Assembly (NCBI RefSeq): GCF_026340975.1
Contig: NZ_JAPEOS010000002.1
Span: 390,501 to 454,500 of the forward strand
DNA: 64,000 nt
DNA from: Streptomyces sp. NBC_01214
GTDB taxonomy: Bacteria > Actinomycetota > Actinomycetes > Streptomycetales > Streptomycetaceae
Direction of reading: 5' to 3'
Both the position numbers and the translations under genes were made by a program. Every line of letters starts with the position of its first letter. The stretch's first letter is position 1. Under the pieces are notes generated by a model. That model was given only the letters and a program-made list of their open reading frames with translations. It did not search any database and had not been told where the DNA came from. This document shows positions 16,897 through 25,367 of the stretch, piece by piece.

Positions 16897-18255
16897 GTGG
16901 GACGACTCTTCGGGACGGACGGTGTACGCGGCGTCGCCAACGCGGATCTGACGGCGGAGCTCGCGCTCGGCCTCTCCGTGGCGGCTGCCCACGTACTGGC
17001 CGAGGCGGGCACCTTTGAGGGCCACCGGGCGACCGCGGTGGTCGGCCGGGACCCCCGTGCCTCCGGCGAATTCCTGGAGGCCGCGGTCGTGGCCGGCCTC
17101 GCGAGCGCGGGCGTGGACGTCCTGCGCGTCGGTGTGCTGCCCACCCCGGCGGTGGCGTATCTCACCGGTGCGCTGGGCGCCGACCTCGGCGTGATGCTCT
17201 CCGCCAGCCACAACGCCATGCCCGACAACGGCATCAAGTTCTTCGCGCGCGGCGGCCACAAGCTCGCCGACGAGCTGGAGGACCGCATCGAGTCGACCTA
17301 CGAGCAGCACCGCACCGGCGCCCCCTGGGACCGGCCCACCGGTTCCGGCGTCGGCCGCGTCTCGGACTACACCGAGGGCTTCGAGAAGTACGTCTCCCAC
17401 CTCATCGGCGTCCTCCCGAACCGCCTCGACGGGCTGAAGATCGTCCTCGACGAGGCCCACGGCGCGGCCGCGTACGTCTCGCCCGAGGCGTTCGCCCGGG
17501 CCGGCGCGGAGATCGTCACGATCGGCGCCGAGCCCAACGGCCTCAACATCAACGACGGCTGCGGCTCCACGCACCTCGGCCTGCTCAAGGCGGCCGTGGT
17601 CGAGCACGGCGCCGACTTCGGCATCGCGCACGACGGCGACGCCGACCGCTGCCTGGCCGTGGACGGCTCCGGCGAGGAGATCGACGGCGACCAGATCCTC
17701 GCCGTGCTGGCCCTGGCCATGCGCGAGGCCGGTCAGCTCCGCGAGAACACCGTGGTCGGCACCGTGATGTCCAACCTGGGCTTCAAGCTGGCCATGGAGG
17801 CCGAGGGCATCCAGGTCGTGCAGACCGGGGTCGGCGACCGCTACGTGCTGGAGTCGATGAAGGAGCACGGCTACGCGCTCGGCGGCGAGCAGTCCGGCCA
17901 CGTGATCATCCTCGACCACGCGACGACCGGCGACGGCACGCTGACCGGCCTGCTGCTGGCGGCGCGCGTCGCGGCCACCGGCAAATCCCTCGCCGAACTG
18001 GCGGGCGTCATGCAGCGGCTGCCGCAGGTGCTCATCAACGTTCCCGACGTGGACAAGTCCCGCGTCACCACCTCCGCCGAGCTGGCCGCGGCGGTCGCCG
18101 ACGCCGAGCGCGAGCTGGGCACCACCGGGCGGGTGCTGCTGCGCCCCTCCGGTACGGAGCCGCTCGTCCGCGTGATGGTCGAGGCCGCCGACATCGAGCA
18201 GGCCCGCTCGGTCGCCGGCCGCCTCGCGGACGTCGTGAAGTCCGCACTGGGCTAG
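16897..18255 (+). CDS. glmM: Phosphoglucosamine mutase
   Basis: GlmM converts glucosamine-6-phosphate to glucosamine-1-phosphate on the way to UDP-GlcNAc and peptidoglycan. The 452-residue protein starts MGRLFGTDGVRGVAN. The active-site phosphoserine is in VMLSASHNAMPDNGIKFF, the metal loop in AHDGDADRCLAVD, and the phosphate-binding loop in RPSGTEPLVRVMVEA. GTG 16897 behind GGGAGG is chosen; the longer upstream frame overlaps rpsI. glmS lies 3.2 kb downstream in the same pathway. Confidence 0.96.
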   Translation: MGRLFGTDGVRGVANADLTAELALGLSVAAAHVLAEAGTFEGHRATAVVGRDPRASGEFLEAAVVAGLASAGVDVLRVGVLPTPAVAYLTGALGADLGVMLSASHNAMPDNGIKFFARGGHKLADELEDRIESTYEQHRTGAPWDRPTGSGVGRVSDYTEGFEKYVSHLIGVLPNRLDGLKIVLDEAHGAAAYVSPEAFARAGAEIVTIGAEPNGLNINDGCGSTHLGLLKAAVVEHGADFGIAHDGDADRCLAVDGSGEEIDGDQILAVLALAMREAGQLRENTVVGTVMSNLGFKLAMEAEGIQVVQTGVGDRYVLESMKEHGYALGGEQSGHVIILDHATTGDGTLTGLLLAARVAATGKSLAELAGVMQRLPQVLINVPDVDKSRVTTSAELAAAVADAERELGTTGRVLLRPSGTEPLVRVMVEAADIEQARSVAGRLADVVKSALG

Positions 18256-18262
18256 CAACGGC

Positions 18263-19234
18263 CTACCGGGCTCCGCCCGGCCTGCGTGGCGCACCCGGCT
18301 TCCGGACCATCCGGCCCTGCTGGGTGCGCCACAGCAGTTTCCAGCAGATGAGGGTGGCCGTTCCGGCGAGGATGATGCCGCCCAGGTTCAGCGCCAGCTG
18401 CACGGCCGAGCCCCACATCTGGGAGAAGTCGCCGTAGCTGAGGGCCACCGCCGCGTTCGCGCCCGCCGGGACGGTGGTGACGGAGATCGCCACGCCCACC
18501 AGCGCACCGGCCTTCGCCGAGGTCAGCGACAGCATGCCGGCCACACCCGCGAGGAGCGCCACGACGAAGGAGAACGGGTCGGGCTGCCAGATGAAGCTGG
18601 TGTTCGGCCGGGGGTTCTCCAGCATCGCCTCGTCGAACAGACCGAGCGCGGTCATCCCCAGGCTGAAGACCGTCGTCGCCACGATCGCCGCCGTGAAGCC
18701 GATGAACAGGGCGAAGAGCGAGCGCCCGGCGAGCCGGGGCTCGCGCTGGACCAGGCCCGTGCAGATGCCGGCGAGCGGCCCGAACTCCGGGCCGACCGCC
18801 ATGGCGCCCACGATCAGGATCGCGTTGTCCAGGACCACACCGCAGGCCGCGATCATCGTCGCCACGATCATGAAGGCGCTGTAGGTGATGGTGAGGGTGG
18901 ACTCCTCGTGCGTCGACTCGGCGAGCTGCTCCCAGATCACCGCGTCGGCCGCCTCGCCCGGTGCCTCCTCCTCGGCGTCGTCGGCGCGTGTGGAGATCGA
19001 CAGGTCGATGTGCTCGACGGCGATCGAACCGGTCTCGCCGATGCCGAGCGAGCGCATCTCCTGGAGCAGTTCGTCGGCCGCCTCGCGGGCGACGTCGCAC
19101 AGGACGAGATCGCCCTCGGGGTCGCGGGCGGCGTCGGTCAGTACGACCAGATGGGCGGTCCCGACCGTCCGGTCGATCAGCGCTACCACCCGCTCGGTGA
19201 GGTGATGTGGGGTGATCATCCGCAGATGCAGCAT
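18263..19234 (-). CDS. DUF389 family membrane protein
   Basis: The 323-residue protein has a soluble N-terminal part of about 110 residues (starting MLHLRMITPHHLTERVVALI) followed by about five or six hydrophobic segments. It contains LIVGAMAVGPEFGPLAGI and LTSAKAGALVGVAISVTTVP, the DUF389 (TIGR00341-type) core. The function of the family is not established; no transport substrate can be assigned. It converges on glmM with a 7-base gap, and its gene lies head-on to the surrounding + strand genes. Confidence 0.8.
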   Translation of the reverse strand: MLHLRMITPHHLTERVVALIDRTVGTAHLVVLTDAARDPEGDLVLCDVAREAADELLQEMRSLGIGETGSIAVEHIDLSISTRADDAEEEAPGEAADAVIWEQLAESTHEESTLTITYSAFMIVATMIAACGVVLDNAILIVGAMAVGPEFGPLAGICTGLVQREPRLAGRSLFALFIGFTAAIVATTVFSLGMTALGLFDEAMLENPRPNTSFIWQPDPFSFVVALLAGVAGMLSLTSAKAGALVGVAISVTTVPAGANAAVALSYGDFSQMWGSAVQLALNLGGIILAGTATLICWKLLWRTQQGRMVRKPGAPRRPGGAR

Positions 19235-19240
19235 TTTCGC

Positions 19241-19246
19241 ACCCTA
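19241..19246 (-). promoter_or_regulatory. Leaderless-type -10 element before the DUF389 gene
   Basis: On the minus strand TAGGGT is followed by six bases (GCGAAA) and the ATG at 19234. No ribosome-binding site is visible, so the mRNA probably begins at the start codon. Confidence 0.45.
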
Positions 19247-19257
19247 GCGACTGCGCG

Positions 19258-20307
19258 CTAGAGCTTGCGGAGGCTCAACTTCTGCACCTTGTGATCCGGT
19301 CCCTTGCGGACGACGAGGGTGGCCCGGCCGCGGGTGGGCGCCACGTTCTCCAGCAGGTTGGGCCGGTTGATCGTGCGCCACATCGTCTGCGCGTACTCCA
19401 GGGCCTCCTCCTCGGAGACCTGCGTGTACTTGCGGAAGTAGGAGAAGGGGTTCTGGAACGCGGTCGCGCGCAGCTTGCGGAAGCGGTTCAGGTACCAGCG
19501 CTCGATGTCCTCGGGGCGCGCGTCCACGTACACGCTGAAGTCGAAGTAGTCGGCGAGGGCGACGCGGGTGCGGCCGTCCGTGCCGGGGAGGGCCGGCTGG
19601 AGCACGTTGAGGCCCTCGACGATGAGGATGTCCGGGCGGCGGACGACGAGTTCCTCGCCGGGGACGATGTCGTAGATCAGGTGCGAGTAGACCGGGGCGC
19701 GCACCTCGTCCTTGCCGGCCTTGATGTCGGCGACGAAGCGGGTGAGCGCGCGGCGGTCGTAGGACTCCGGGAACCCCTTGCGGGAGGTCAGCCCCCGCCG
19801 CTGGAGCTCCTTCATCGAGTACAGGAAGCCGTCGGTGGTGACCAGCTCCACGCGCGGGTGCTCGGGCCAGCGGGCCAGCAGGGCCTGGAGCAGGCGCGCC
19901 ACGGTGGACTTGCCGACGGCGACCGAACCGGCGACCCCTATGACGAAGGGGGTGCCCTGCTGGGCGCCGTGCCCGTTGCCCGCGTCGCCGAGGAAGGTGT
20001 TGAGGGTGCCGCGCAGGTTGCTGGTGGCGCCGACGTAGAGGTTCAGGAGCCGGGACAGCGGCAGGTAGACGTCGCGGACCTCGTCGAGGTCGATGACGTC
20101 ACCGAGGCCGCGCAGCCGCTCCACCTCGTCGGCGGTCAGCGGTAGCGGGGTCCGCTCGCGCAGGGCGCTCCACTCGGCGCGGGTGAGGTCGACGTAGGGC
20201 GAGGCCTCGGGGCCCCGGCGGTGTGCGGGGCGCGTGGGGTGCCCGTCCCGGCCGGTGCGCTCCGTTGCGTTGTCCGGCGTGTTGCTTCGTGGCGGCGAAG
20301 TGATCAC
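19258..20307 (-). CDS. coaA: Pantothenate kinase, type I
   Basis: CoaA phosphorylates pantothenate, the first step to coenzyme A. The 349-residue protein has the P-loop GVAGSVAVGKSTVARLL, VTTDGFLYSM and RKGFPESYDRRAL, all typical of the bacterial type I enzyme; YYLNRF-like RWYLNRFRKLR and SYFRKYTQVSEEEA lie near the end. The start is GTG 20307, 6 bases after a -10-like GACAAT. The first about 35 residues are variable. A longer open frame extends upstream but has no kinase similarity. Confidence 0.93.
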   Translation of the reverse strand: MITSPPRSNTPDNATERTGRDGHPTRPAHRRGPEASPYVDLTRAEWSALRERTPLPLTADEVERLRGLGDVIDLDEVRDVYLPLSRLLNLYVGATSNLRGTLNTFLGDAGNGHGAQQGTPFVIGVAGSVAVGKSTVARLLQALLARWPEHPRVELVTTDGFLYSMKELQRRGLTSRKGFPESYDRRALTRFVADIKAGKDEVRAPVYSHLIYDIVPGEELVVRRPDILIVEGLNVLQPALPGTDGRTRVALADYFDFSVYVDARPEDIERWYLNRFRKLRATAFQNPFSYFRKYTQVSEEEALEYAQTMWRTINRPNLLENVAPTRGRATLVVRKGPDHKVQKLSLRKL

Positions 20308-20313
20308 ACCGCC

Positions 20314-20319
20314 ATTGTC
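20314..20319 (-). promoter_or_regulatory. Leaderless-type -10 element before coaA
   Basis: Minus-strand GACAAT, six bases (GGCGGT), then the GTG start at 20307. It is the same arrangement as at the methyltransferase gene near 33297. No ribosome-binding site is visible. The remaining spacer to the lipoprotein gene (20320-20604) shows no other clear element. Confidence 0.45.
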
Positions 20320-20604
20320 GGGGCTCCGGGGCGGTTGTGGGTGGTGTGGTCGGTCACGTGTGCAGCAGCAGCGGCCGAAACCCGACGTGGCCCGGCCCGT
20401 CCGGCAACGGTTGTACGCCGGGTGGTTTCGATTGGAAATTCCTGGGGTCTCGTCCGGGTCACGATCGGCCGTGATCGCCGCCCGTGGCGACGCAGTGATC
20501 CACGGCCCCGTACATTGTTGATCACCGCAGTCACGTCCACGCCCCGCTTCCGGGGCGCGGTTCCGGCTGTGCTGTCGTCGTCGTATCCATGGGGGAGTCT
20601 TCTC

Positions 20605-21378
20605 GTGCGCACCGCTCTTGTCCGTCGTACCGTCCTGACCGCGTCCGCGGTGTCCCTGACCCTGCTGGCCACCGCCTGCGGCTCGGACAAGGCCGACACC
20701 AAGGCGGACACCAAGCCGTCCGGGGCCGCATCGTCCGCTCCCGCCGCCGCGGCGGTCAAGGGCAAGACGGACGCCGAGGCCACGGCCCTGGTCGTCACCC
20801 AGGCCGATCTGCCGGACCAGATCGTCTCCGCCGAGGGCGCGGCGAAGGCCGCCACCGAATCGGCCGGGGCCACGGTCGACAAGGCCGAGTGCAAGCCGCT
20901 GATGCAGGCCCAGTCGGGCCAGAAGGTGGGCACCGCGACCGGCATCGGCCGTACGACGACCAAGGCCAAGCCGAAGGAGGCGGCCGCCGACGCCTCGCCC
21001 GAGGACAAGCTGAAGGCGGGCCTGGAGGCGCTCGGCGCCACCCAGACGCTGGTCAGCGTCGGCTCGTACGACGCGAAGGGCGCCGAGGAGGCGTTCGCCG
21101 CCCTCAAGACGGCTGCCGCGGCCTGCTCCGGCGGCTACACGGTCACCGAGGGCGGCGAGAAGGTGAAGTACCTCGACGTCAAGCCGGGTGCCGCCGTCAC
21201 CGCCGGGGACGAGGCCGCCGCCTTCACCCTGACCATGGACCTGGACGACGGCGAGAAGTCCGCCAACCACTTCGTCATCGTGCGCAAGGGCAACGCGCTG
21301 GCCACCTTCTACGCCTTCGGCGTGACGGCGGAGCAGCCCAAGACCGTGATCGACGCCCAGGTCAAGAAGCTCGGCTGA
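20605..21378 (+). CDS. Putative secreted lipoprotein
   Basis: The 257-residue product starts MRTALVRRTVLTASAVSLTL and continues LLATACGSDK. This is a basic n-region, a hydrophobic core and a lipobox-type cysteine at about residue 28, so it is probably anchored outside the cytoplasmic membrane. Then follow an Ala/Lys/Thr-rich linker and a domain with two further cysteines (KAECKPLM and AAACSGGY) that could pair. The fold is not recognised. GTG 20605 follows GGGGGAG. A terminator comes right behind. Confidence 0.7.
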   Translation: MRTALVRRTVLTASAVSLTLLATACGSDKADTKADTKPSGAASSAPAAAAVKGKTDAEATALVVTQADLPDQIVSAEGAAKAATESAGATVDKAECKPLMQAQSGQKVGTATGIGRTTTKAKPKEAAADASPEDKLKAGLEALGATQTLVSVGSYDAKGAEEAFAALKTAAAACSGGYTVTEGGEKVKYLDVKPGAAVTAGDEAAAFTLTMDLDDGEKSANHFVIVRKGNALATFYAFGVTAEQPKTVIDAQVKKLG

Positions 21379-21401
21379 GTCCGGCCGTCGAACAGACCGT
21401 C

Positions 21402-21435
21402 AAACCCGCCCCGGCGCACGCGCCGGGGCGGGTTT
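21402..21435 (+). terminator. Intrinsic terminator after the lipoprotein gene
   Basis: A 15-bp stem AAACCCGCCCCGGCG (21402-21416) with its complement at 21421-21435, loop CACG, and a run of five T at the end. It is the most typical intrinsic terminator in the window. Confidence 0.9.
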
Positions 21436-21476
21436 TTCGTCTTGTTCCGCTACGGGGCAGACGGCCAACTACGGCG

Positions 21477-21482
21477 TACGCT
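21477..21482 (+). promoter_or_regulatory. Leaderless-type -10 element before glmS
   Basis: TACGCT, seven bases, then the ATG of MCGIVGYV at 21490. GlmS must start with Met-Cys because the cysteine becomes the N-terminal nucleophile, so the start is certain and the short distance is meaningful. No ribosome-binding site is visible. Confidence 0.5.
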
Positions 21483-21489
21483 GCGGCCT

Positions 21490-23337
21490 ATGTGCGGAAT
21501 TGTGGGTTACGTGGGAGCGCAGTCGGCGCTCGATGTGGTCATCGCCGGACTCAAGCGGCTGGAGTACCGCGGCTACGACTCGGCCGGGGTCGCCGTACTC
21601 GCGGACGGCAGCCTGGCGGCCGTCAAGAAGGCCGGGAAGCTCGTCAATCTGGAGAAGGAGCTGGTCGGGCACCCGCTGCCGACCGGATCCACGGGGCTCG
21701 GGCACACCCGGTGGGCGACCCACGGCGGGCCCACCGACGCCAACGCCCACCCGCACCTCGACAACTCGGGGCGCGTGGCCGTCGTGCACAACGGCATCAT
21801 CGAGAACTTCGCCGCGCTCCGGGCCGAGCTGGCCGAGCGCGGTCACCGGCTGGAGTCCGAGACGGACACCGAGGTCGTGGCGCACCTGCTGGCGGAGCAG
21901 TTCTCGGCCACCGGCGATCTCGCGGAGGCCATGCGGCAGGTGTGCCGGCGCCTGGAGGGAGCCTTCACCCTGGTCGCCGTGCACGCCGACGAGCCGGACG
22001 TGGTGGTCGGCGCGCGCCGGAACTCGCCCCTGGTGGTGGGCGTTGGAGAAGGCGAGAACTTCCTCGCCTCGGACGTGGCCGCGTTCATCGCCCACACGCG
22101 GTCCGCGATCGAGCTGGGGCAGGACCAGGTCGTCGAGCTCCGCCGCGAGGGCGTCTCGGTGACCAACTTCGACGGTTCGGTCGCGACCGTGCGGGCGTAC
22201 CACGTGGACTGGGACGCCTCGGCGGCCGAGAAGGGGGGTTATGACTACTTCATGCTCAAGGAGATCGCCGAGCAGCCGAAGGCCGTCGCCGACACCCTCC
22301 TGGGCAGGATCGACGCGAGCGGCTCGCTGACCCTGGACGAGGTGCGCATCCCCGTCTCGGTGCTCAGGGAGGTCGACAAGGTCGTGATCGTGGCGTGCGG
22401 TACGGCGTACCACGCGGGCATGATCGCGAAGCTGGCCATCGAGCACTGGACCCGCATCCCGTGCGAGACGGAGCTGGCGAGCGAGTTCCGCTACCGCGAC
22501 CCGATCCTGGACCAGCGGACGCTGGTGGTCGCGATCTCGCAGTCCGGCGAGACCATGGACACCCTGATGGCGCTGCGGCACGCGCGCGAGCAGGGGGCCA
22601 AGGTCCTGGCCGTCTGCAATACGAACGGGTCGACGATCCCGCGCGAATCGGATGCGGTCCTCTACACGCACGCCGGTCCCGAGGTGGCCGTCGCCTCGAC
22701 CAAGGCCTTCCTGACGCAGCTGGTGGCCTGCTACCTGGTCGCGCTCTACCTCGGACAGGTCCGGGGCACGAAGTGGGGCGACGAGATCGAGGCCGTGATC
22801 CGGGAGCTGTCGGACATCGCGGCGGCGGTGGACACCGTCCTGGAGACCATGGAGCCGGTCCGGGCGCTCGCGCGCTCGCTCGCCGACAAGAACACCGTGC
22901 TGTTCCTGGGACGGCACGTCGGGTACCCGGTGGCACTGGAGGGCGCGCTCAAGCTCAAGGAGCTGGCGTACATGCACGCCGAGGGCTTCGCGGCGGGCGA
23001 GCTCAAGCACGGCCCGATCGCGCTCATCGAGAAGGACCTGCCGGTCGTGGTGGTCGTCCCGTCGCCGCGCGGCCGCTCGGTGCTCCACGACAAGATCGTG
23101 TCGAACATCCAGGAGATCCGGGCCCGCGGGGCGCGGACCATCGTGATCGCGGAGGAGGGCGACGAGGCGGTCGTCCCGTACGCCGACCACCTGATCCGGA
23201 TCCCCGCGACGCCGACGCTGCTCCAGCCGCTGGTGGCGACGGTGCCGTTGCAGGTGTTCGCGTGCGAACTGGCGACGGCGCGCGGCAACGAGGTGGACCA
23301 GCCGCGTAATCTCGCCAAGTCGGTGACCGTGGAGTAG
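21490..23337 (+). CDS. glmS: Glutamine-fructose-6-phosphate aminotransferase
   Basis: GlmS makes glucosamine-6-phosphate from fructose-6-phosphate and glutamine. The 615-residue protein starts MCGIVGYVG, where Cys2 becomes the glutaminase nucleophile after Met removal. The glutaminase domain ends near residue 240. Two SIS isomerase domains follow, with ISQSGETMDTLMALRHA, EGALKLKELAYMHAEGF and the terminal PRNLAKSVTVE. A longer upstream frame (16 codons) is ruled out by the required N-terminal Cys. It is followed closely by acpS. Confidence 0.97.
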   Translation: MCGIVGYVGAQSALDVVIAGLKRLEYRGYDSAGVAVLADGSLAAVKKAGKLVNLEKELVGHPLPTGSTGLGHTRWATHGGPTDANAHPHLDNSGRVAVVHNGIIENFAALRAELAERGHRLESETDTEVVAHLLAEQFSATGDLAEAMRQVCRRLEGAFTLVAVHADEPDVVVGARRNSPLVVGVGEGENFLASDVAAFIAHTRSAIELGQDQVVELRREGVSVTNFDGSVATVRAYHVDWDASAAEKGGYDYFMLKEIAEQPKAVADTLLGRIDASGSLTLDEVRIPVSVLREVDKVVIVACGTAYHAGMIAKLAIEHWTRIPCETELASEFRYRDPILDQRTLVVAISQSGETMDTLMALRHAREQGAKVLAVCNTNGSTIPRESDAVLYTHAGPEVAVASTKAFLTQLVACYLVALYLGQVRGTKWGDEIEAVIRELSDIAAAVDTVLETMEPVRALARSLADKNTVLFLGRHVGYPVALEGALKLKELAYMHAEGFAAGELKHGPIALIEKDLPVVVVVPSPRGRSVLHDKIVSNIQEIRARGARTIVIAEEGDEAVVPYADHLIRIPATPTLLQPLVATVPLQVFACELATARGNEVDQPRNLAKSVTVE

Positions 23338-23361
23338 TAGTCGGCCAGTGGAGTTGTCGTT

Positions 23362-23730
23362 GTGATTATCGGCGTCGGGATCGACGTAGCGGAGATCGAG
23401 CGGTTCGGGGCGGCGCTGGAACGCACGCCGAACCTGGCCGGACGGTTGTTCGTCGACGCCGAGTTGACGCTGCCGAGCGGCGAGCGGCGCGGGATCGCCT
23501 CGCTCGCCGCGCGGTTCGCCGCCAAGGAGGCCCTCGCCAAGGCGCTCGGCGCGCCCGCCGGCATGCTGTGGACCGACGCCGAGGTCTACGTCGAGGACAG
23601 CGGGCAGCCGCGGCTGCGGGTGTCCGGGACGGTCGAGGCGCGGGCGCTGGCGCTGGGCGTGAAGTCCTGGCACATCTCGCTCAGCCACGACGCCGGTGTC
23701 GCCTCCGCCGTGGTGATCGCAGAGGGTTAG
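23362..23730 (+). CDS. acpS: Holo-[acyl-carrier-protein] synthase
   Basis: AcpS moves phosphopantetheine from CoA to acyl carrier proteins. The 122-residue protein has the magnesium-binding GVGIDVAEIERFGAAL at the N-terminus and RFAAKEALAKALG in the middle, both diagnostic of the AcpS family. HISLSHD near the end also fits. GTG start 24 bases after glmS; it lies four bases before the next gene. Confidence 0.94.
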   Translation: MIIGVGIDVAEIERFGAALERTPNLAGRLFVDAELTLPSGERRGIASLAARFAAKEALAKALGAPAGMLWTDAEVYVEDSGQPRLRVSGTVEARALALGVKSWHISLSHDAGVASAVVIAEG

Positions 23731-23733
23731 TCC

Positions 23734-25134
23734 ATGCGTACTGCTTACAGCGTGGAGACCGTACGGGCCGCCGAGCGGGAGCTGATGGCCCGGCTCCCCG
23801 AGGGCGCCCTGATGCAGCGGGCGGCCGCCGGCCTGGCCGCCGCGTGCGCCGGACTGCTGCGGCGGACCCGCGGCGGGGTCTACGGGGCCCGGGTCGTCCT
23901 GCTCGTCGGCCCCGGGGACAACGGCGGCGACGCGCTGTACGCGGGCGCCCGGCTGGCCCGGCGCGGGGCCGCCGTGACGGCCGTGCCGATGGACCCCGAG
24001 CGGATGCACCCGGGCGGGCTGGCCGCGCTGCGGGCCGCCGGGGGACACCTCGCGCGAGCCGTCCCGCAGCGGGCGGACCTCGTACTGGACGGGCTGCTCG
24101 GGATCGGCGGGCGGGGCGGGCTGCGCCCGGCGGCCGCGGCGCTGGTGGAGCGGATCCCGCCGGGGGTCCCCGTGGTCGCGGTGGACCTGCCCAGCGGGGT
24201 CGACGCGGACACCGGAGAGGTGGCGGGTCCGGCCGTGCGCGCCGACGTGACGGTGACTTTCGGTGCGTACAAGCCCGGCCTGCTGATCGACCCCGGGGCC
24301 TCGCGGGCGGGCGCGGTGCACCTCGTCGACATCGGGCTGGAACTGCCGTCGCCGGAGGTGGAGGCCCTCCAGCACGCGGACGTGGCGGGGCTGCTGCCGG
24401 AGCCGACGGCGACGAGCGACAAGTACCGGCGGGGCGTGGTCGGGATCGTCGCCGGGTCCGTGCAGTACCCGGGCGCGGCGGTGCTGGCCGTGGCGGGAGC
24501 GCTGCGGGGCGGTGCGGGCGCGGTGCGGTACGTGGGGCCGGCGGCGGAGGCGGTGCTCGCCCACTACCCCGAGACGCTGATCGGGCCCGGCCGGGTACAG
24601 GCGTGGGTGGTCGGCCCGGGGCTGGGCGAGGGCCGCGTCGGGGAGGTCGCCCAACTGCTGGCGGGCGACACGGCGGTGCTGGTCGACGCGGACGGACTGC
24701 GCGGGCTGGACGCGCGGGCGCTGCGGGCCCGGAGCGCCCCCACCCTGCTGACCCCGCACGCGGGTGAGGCGGCGGCGCTGCTGGGGGTGGAGCGGCGGGC
24801 GGTGGAGGCGGGCCGGCTGGACGCGGTACGGGCGTTGGCGCAGCGGTACGGGGCGGCGGTGCTGCTGAAGGGTTCGACGACGCTGGTCGCCTCGGGCGGC
24901 GGAGCCGTTCGGGTGAATCCGACCGGCACCCCGTGGCTGGCCACCGCCGGCAGCGGGGACGTGCTGTCCGGGCTGGCGGGCTCCCTGTTGGCGGGTGGGC
25001 TGTCGGGGGCGGACGCGGGGGCGGTGGGCGCGTACCTGCACGGCCTGGCGGCCCGCCGCGTCGGGGGCCCGCTCCTGGCCCAGCAGGTGGCCGAGGCCCT
25101 CCCGGAGGCCTGGCGGGACACCCGCCACCCCTGA
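23734..25134 (+). CDS. nnr: Bifunctional NAD(P)H-hydrate epimerase / ADP-dependent dehydratase
   Basis: The enzyme repairs hydrated NAD(P)H (NADHX). The 466-residue protein fuses an epimerase domain (about 1-215, with GPGDNGGDALYAGA and VAVDLPSGVDADTG) to a dehydratase domain (about 225-460, with LTPHAGEAAALL and ATAGSGDVLSGLAGSLLA). The GSGDVL loop carries the catalytic Asp. The fused form is common in bacteria. It follows acpS and precedes alr, an order also known from mycobacteria. Confidence 0.93.
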   Translation: MRTAYSVETVRAAERELMARLPEGALMQRAAAGLAAACAGLLRRTRGGVYGARVVLLVGPGDNGGDALYAGARLARRGAAVTAVPMDPERMHPGGLAALRAAGGHLARAVPQRADLVLDGLLGIGGRGGLRPAAAALVERIPPGVPVVAVDLPSGVDADTGEVAGPAVRADVTVTFGAYKPGLLIDPGASRAGAVHLVDIGLELPSPEVEALQHADVAGLLPEPTATSDKYRRGVVGIVAGSVQYPGAAVLAVAGALRGGAGAVRYVGPAAEAVLAHYPETLIGPGRVQAWVVGPGLGEGRVGEVAQLLAGDTAVLVDADGLRGLDARALRARSAPTLLTPHAGEAAALLGVERRAVEAGRLDAVRALAQRYGAAVLLKGSTTLVASGGGAVRVNPTGTPWLATAGSGDVLSGLAGSLLAGGLSGADAGAVGAYLHGLAARRVGGPLLAQQVAEALPEAWRDTRHP

Positions 25135-25173
25135 TGCCGCCCTGCACCGCCGCTGCGTGGGGCCGGCGAACCC

Positions 25174-25218
25174 GGCCCTCCGGCGTTTGAGGAGCGGGGC
25201 CTGGGGCGGAGCCCCGGG
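25174..25218. repeat. Streptomyces-type extragenic palindromic repeat
   Basis: The segment reads GGCCCTCCGGCGTTTGAGG then AGCGGGGCCTGGGGCGGAGC and CCCGGG. It contains the CGGCGTTTGAGG core and the GGGGC-GGAGCCCC hairpin found as short repeats between Streptomyces genes. The same element, in opposite orientation, recurs four times at 41351-41555. As the hairpin follows the nnr stop it may also act as a terminator. Confidence 0.75.
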
Positions 25219-25354
25219 AAACGGTGAAAGGGCGGGGCGGGGAGAGGCTCCGCGCAGCGGCCGCAGGTCCGCCGCGCCGACCGCCGGGCGTCGCGGGCCC
25301 GGCAAGATCCGAAAGAGATGGCCTAGCCCCCGCAGGGCCCGGTGGGGATTCTGA

Positions 25355-25360
25355 GAGACT
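25355..25360 (+). promoter_or_regulatory. Leaderless-type -10 element before alr (weak)
   Basis: GAGACT, seven bases (GGGGGCG), then the ATG at 25368. The G-rich heptamer could instead serve as a ribosome-binding site, so this is the weakest of the group. Confidence 0.3.
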
Positions 25361-25367
25361 GGGGGCG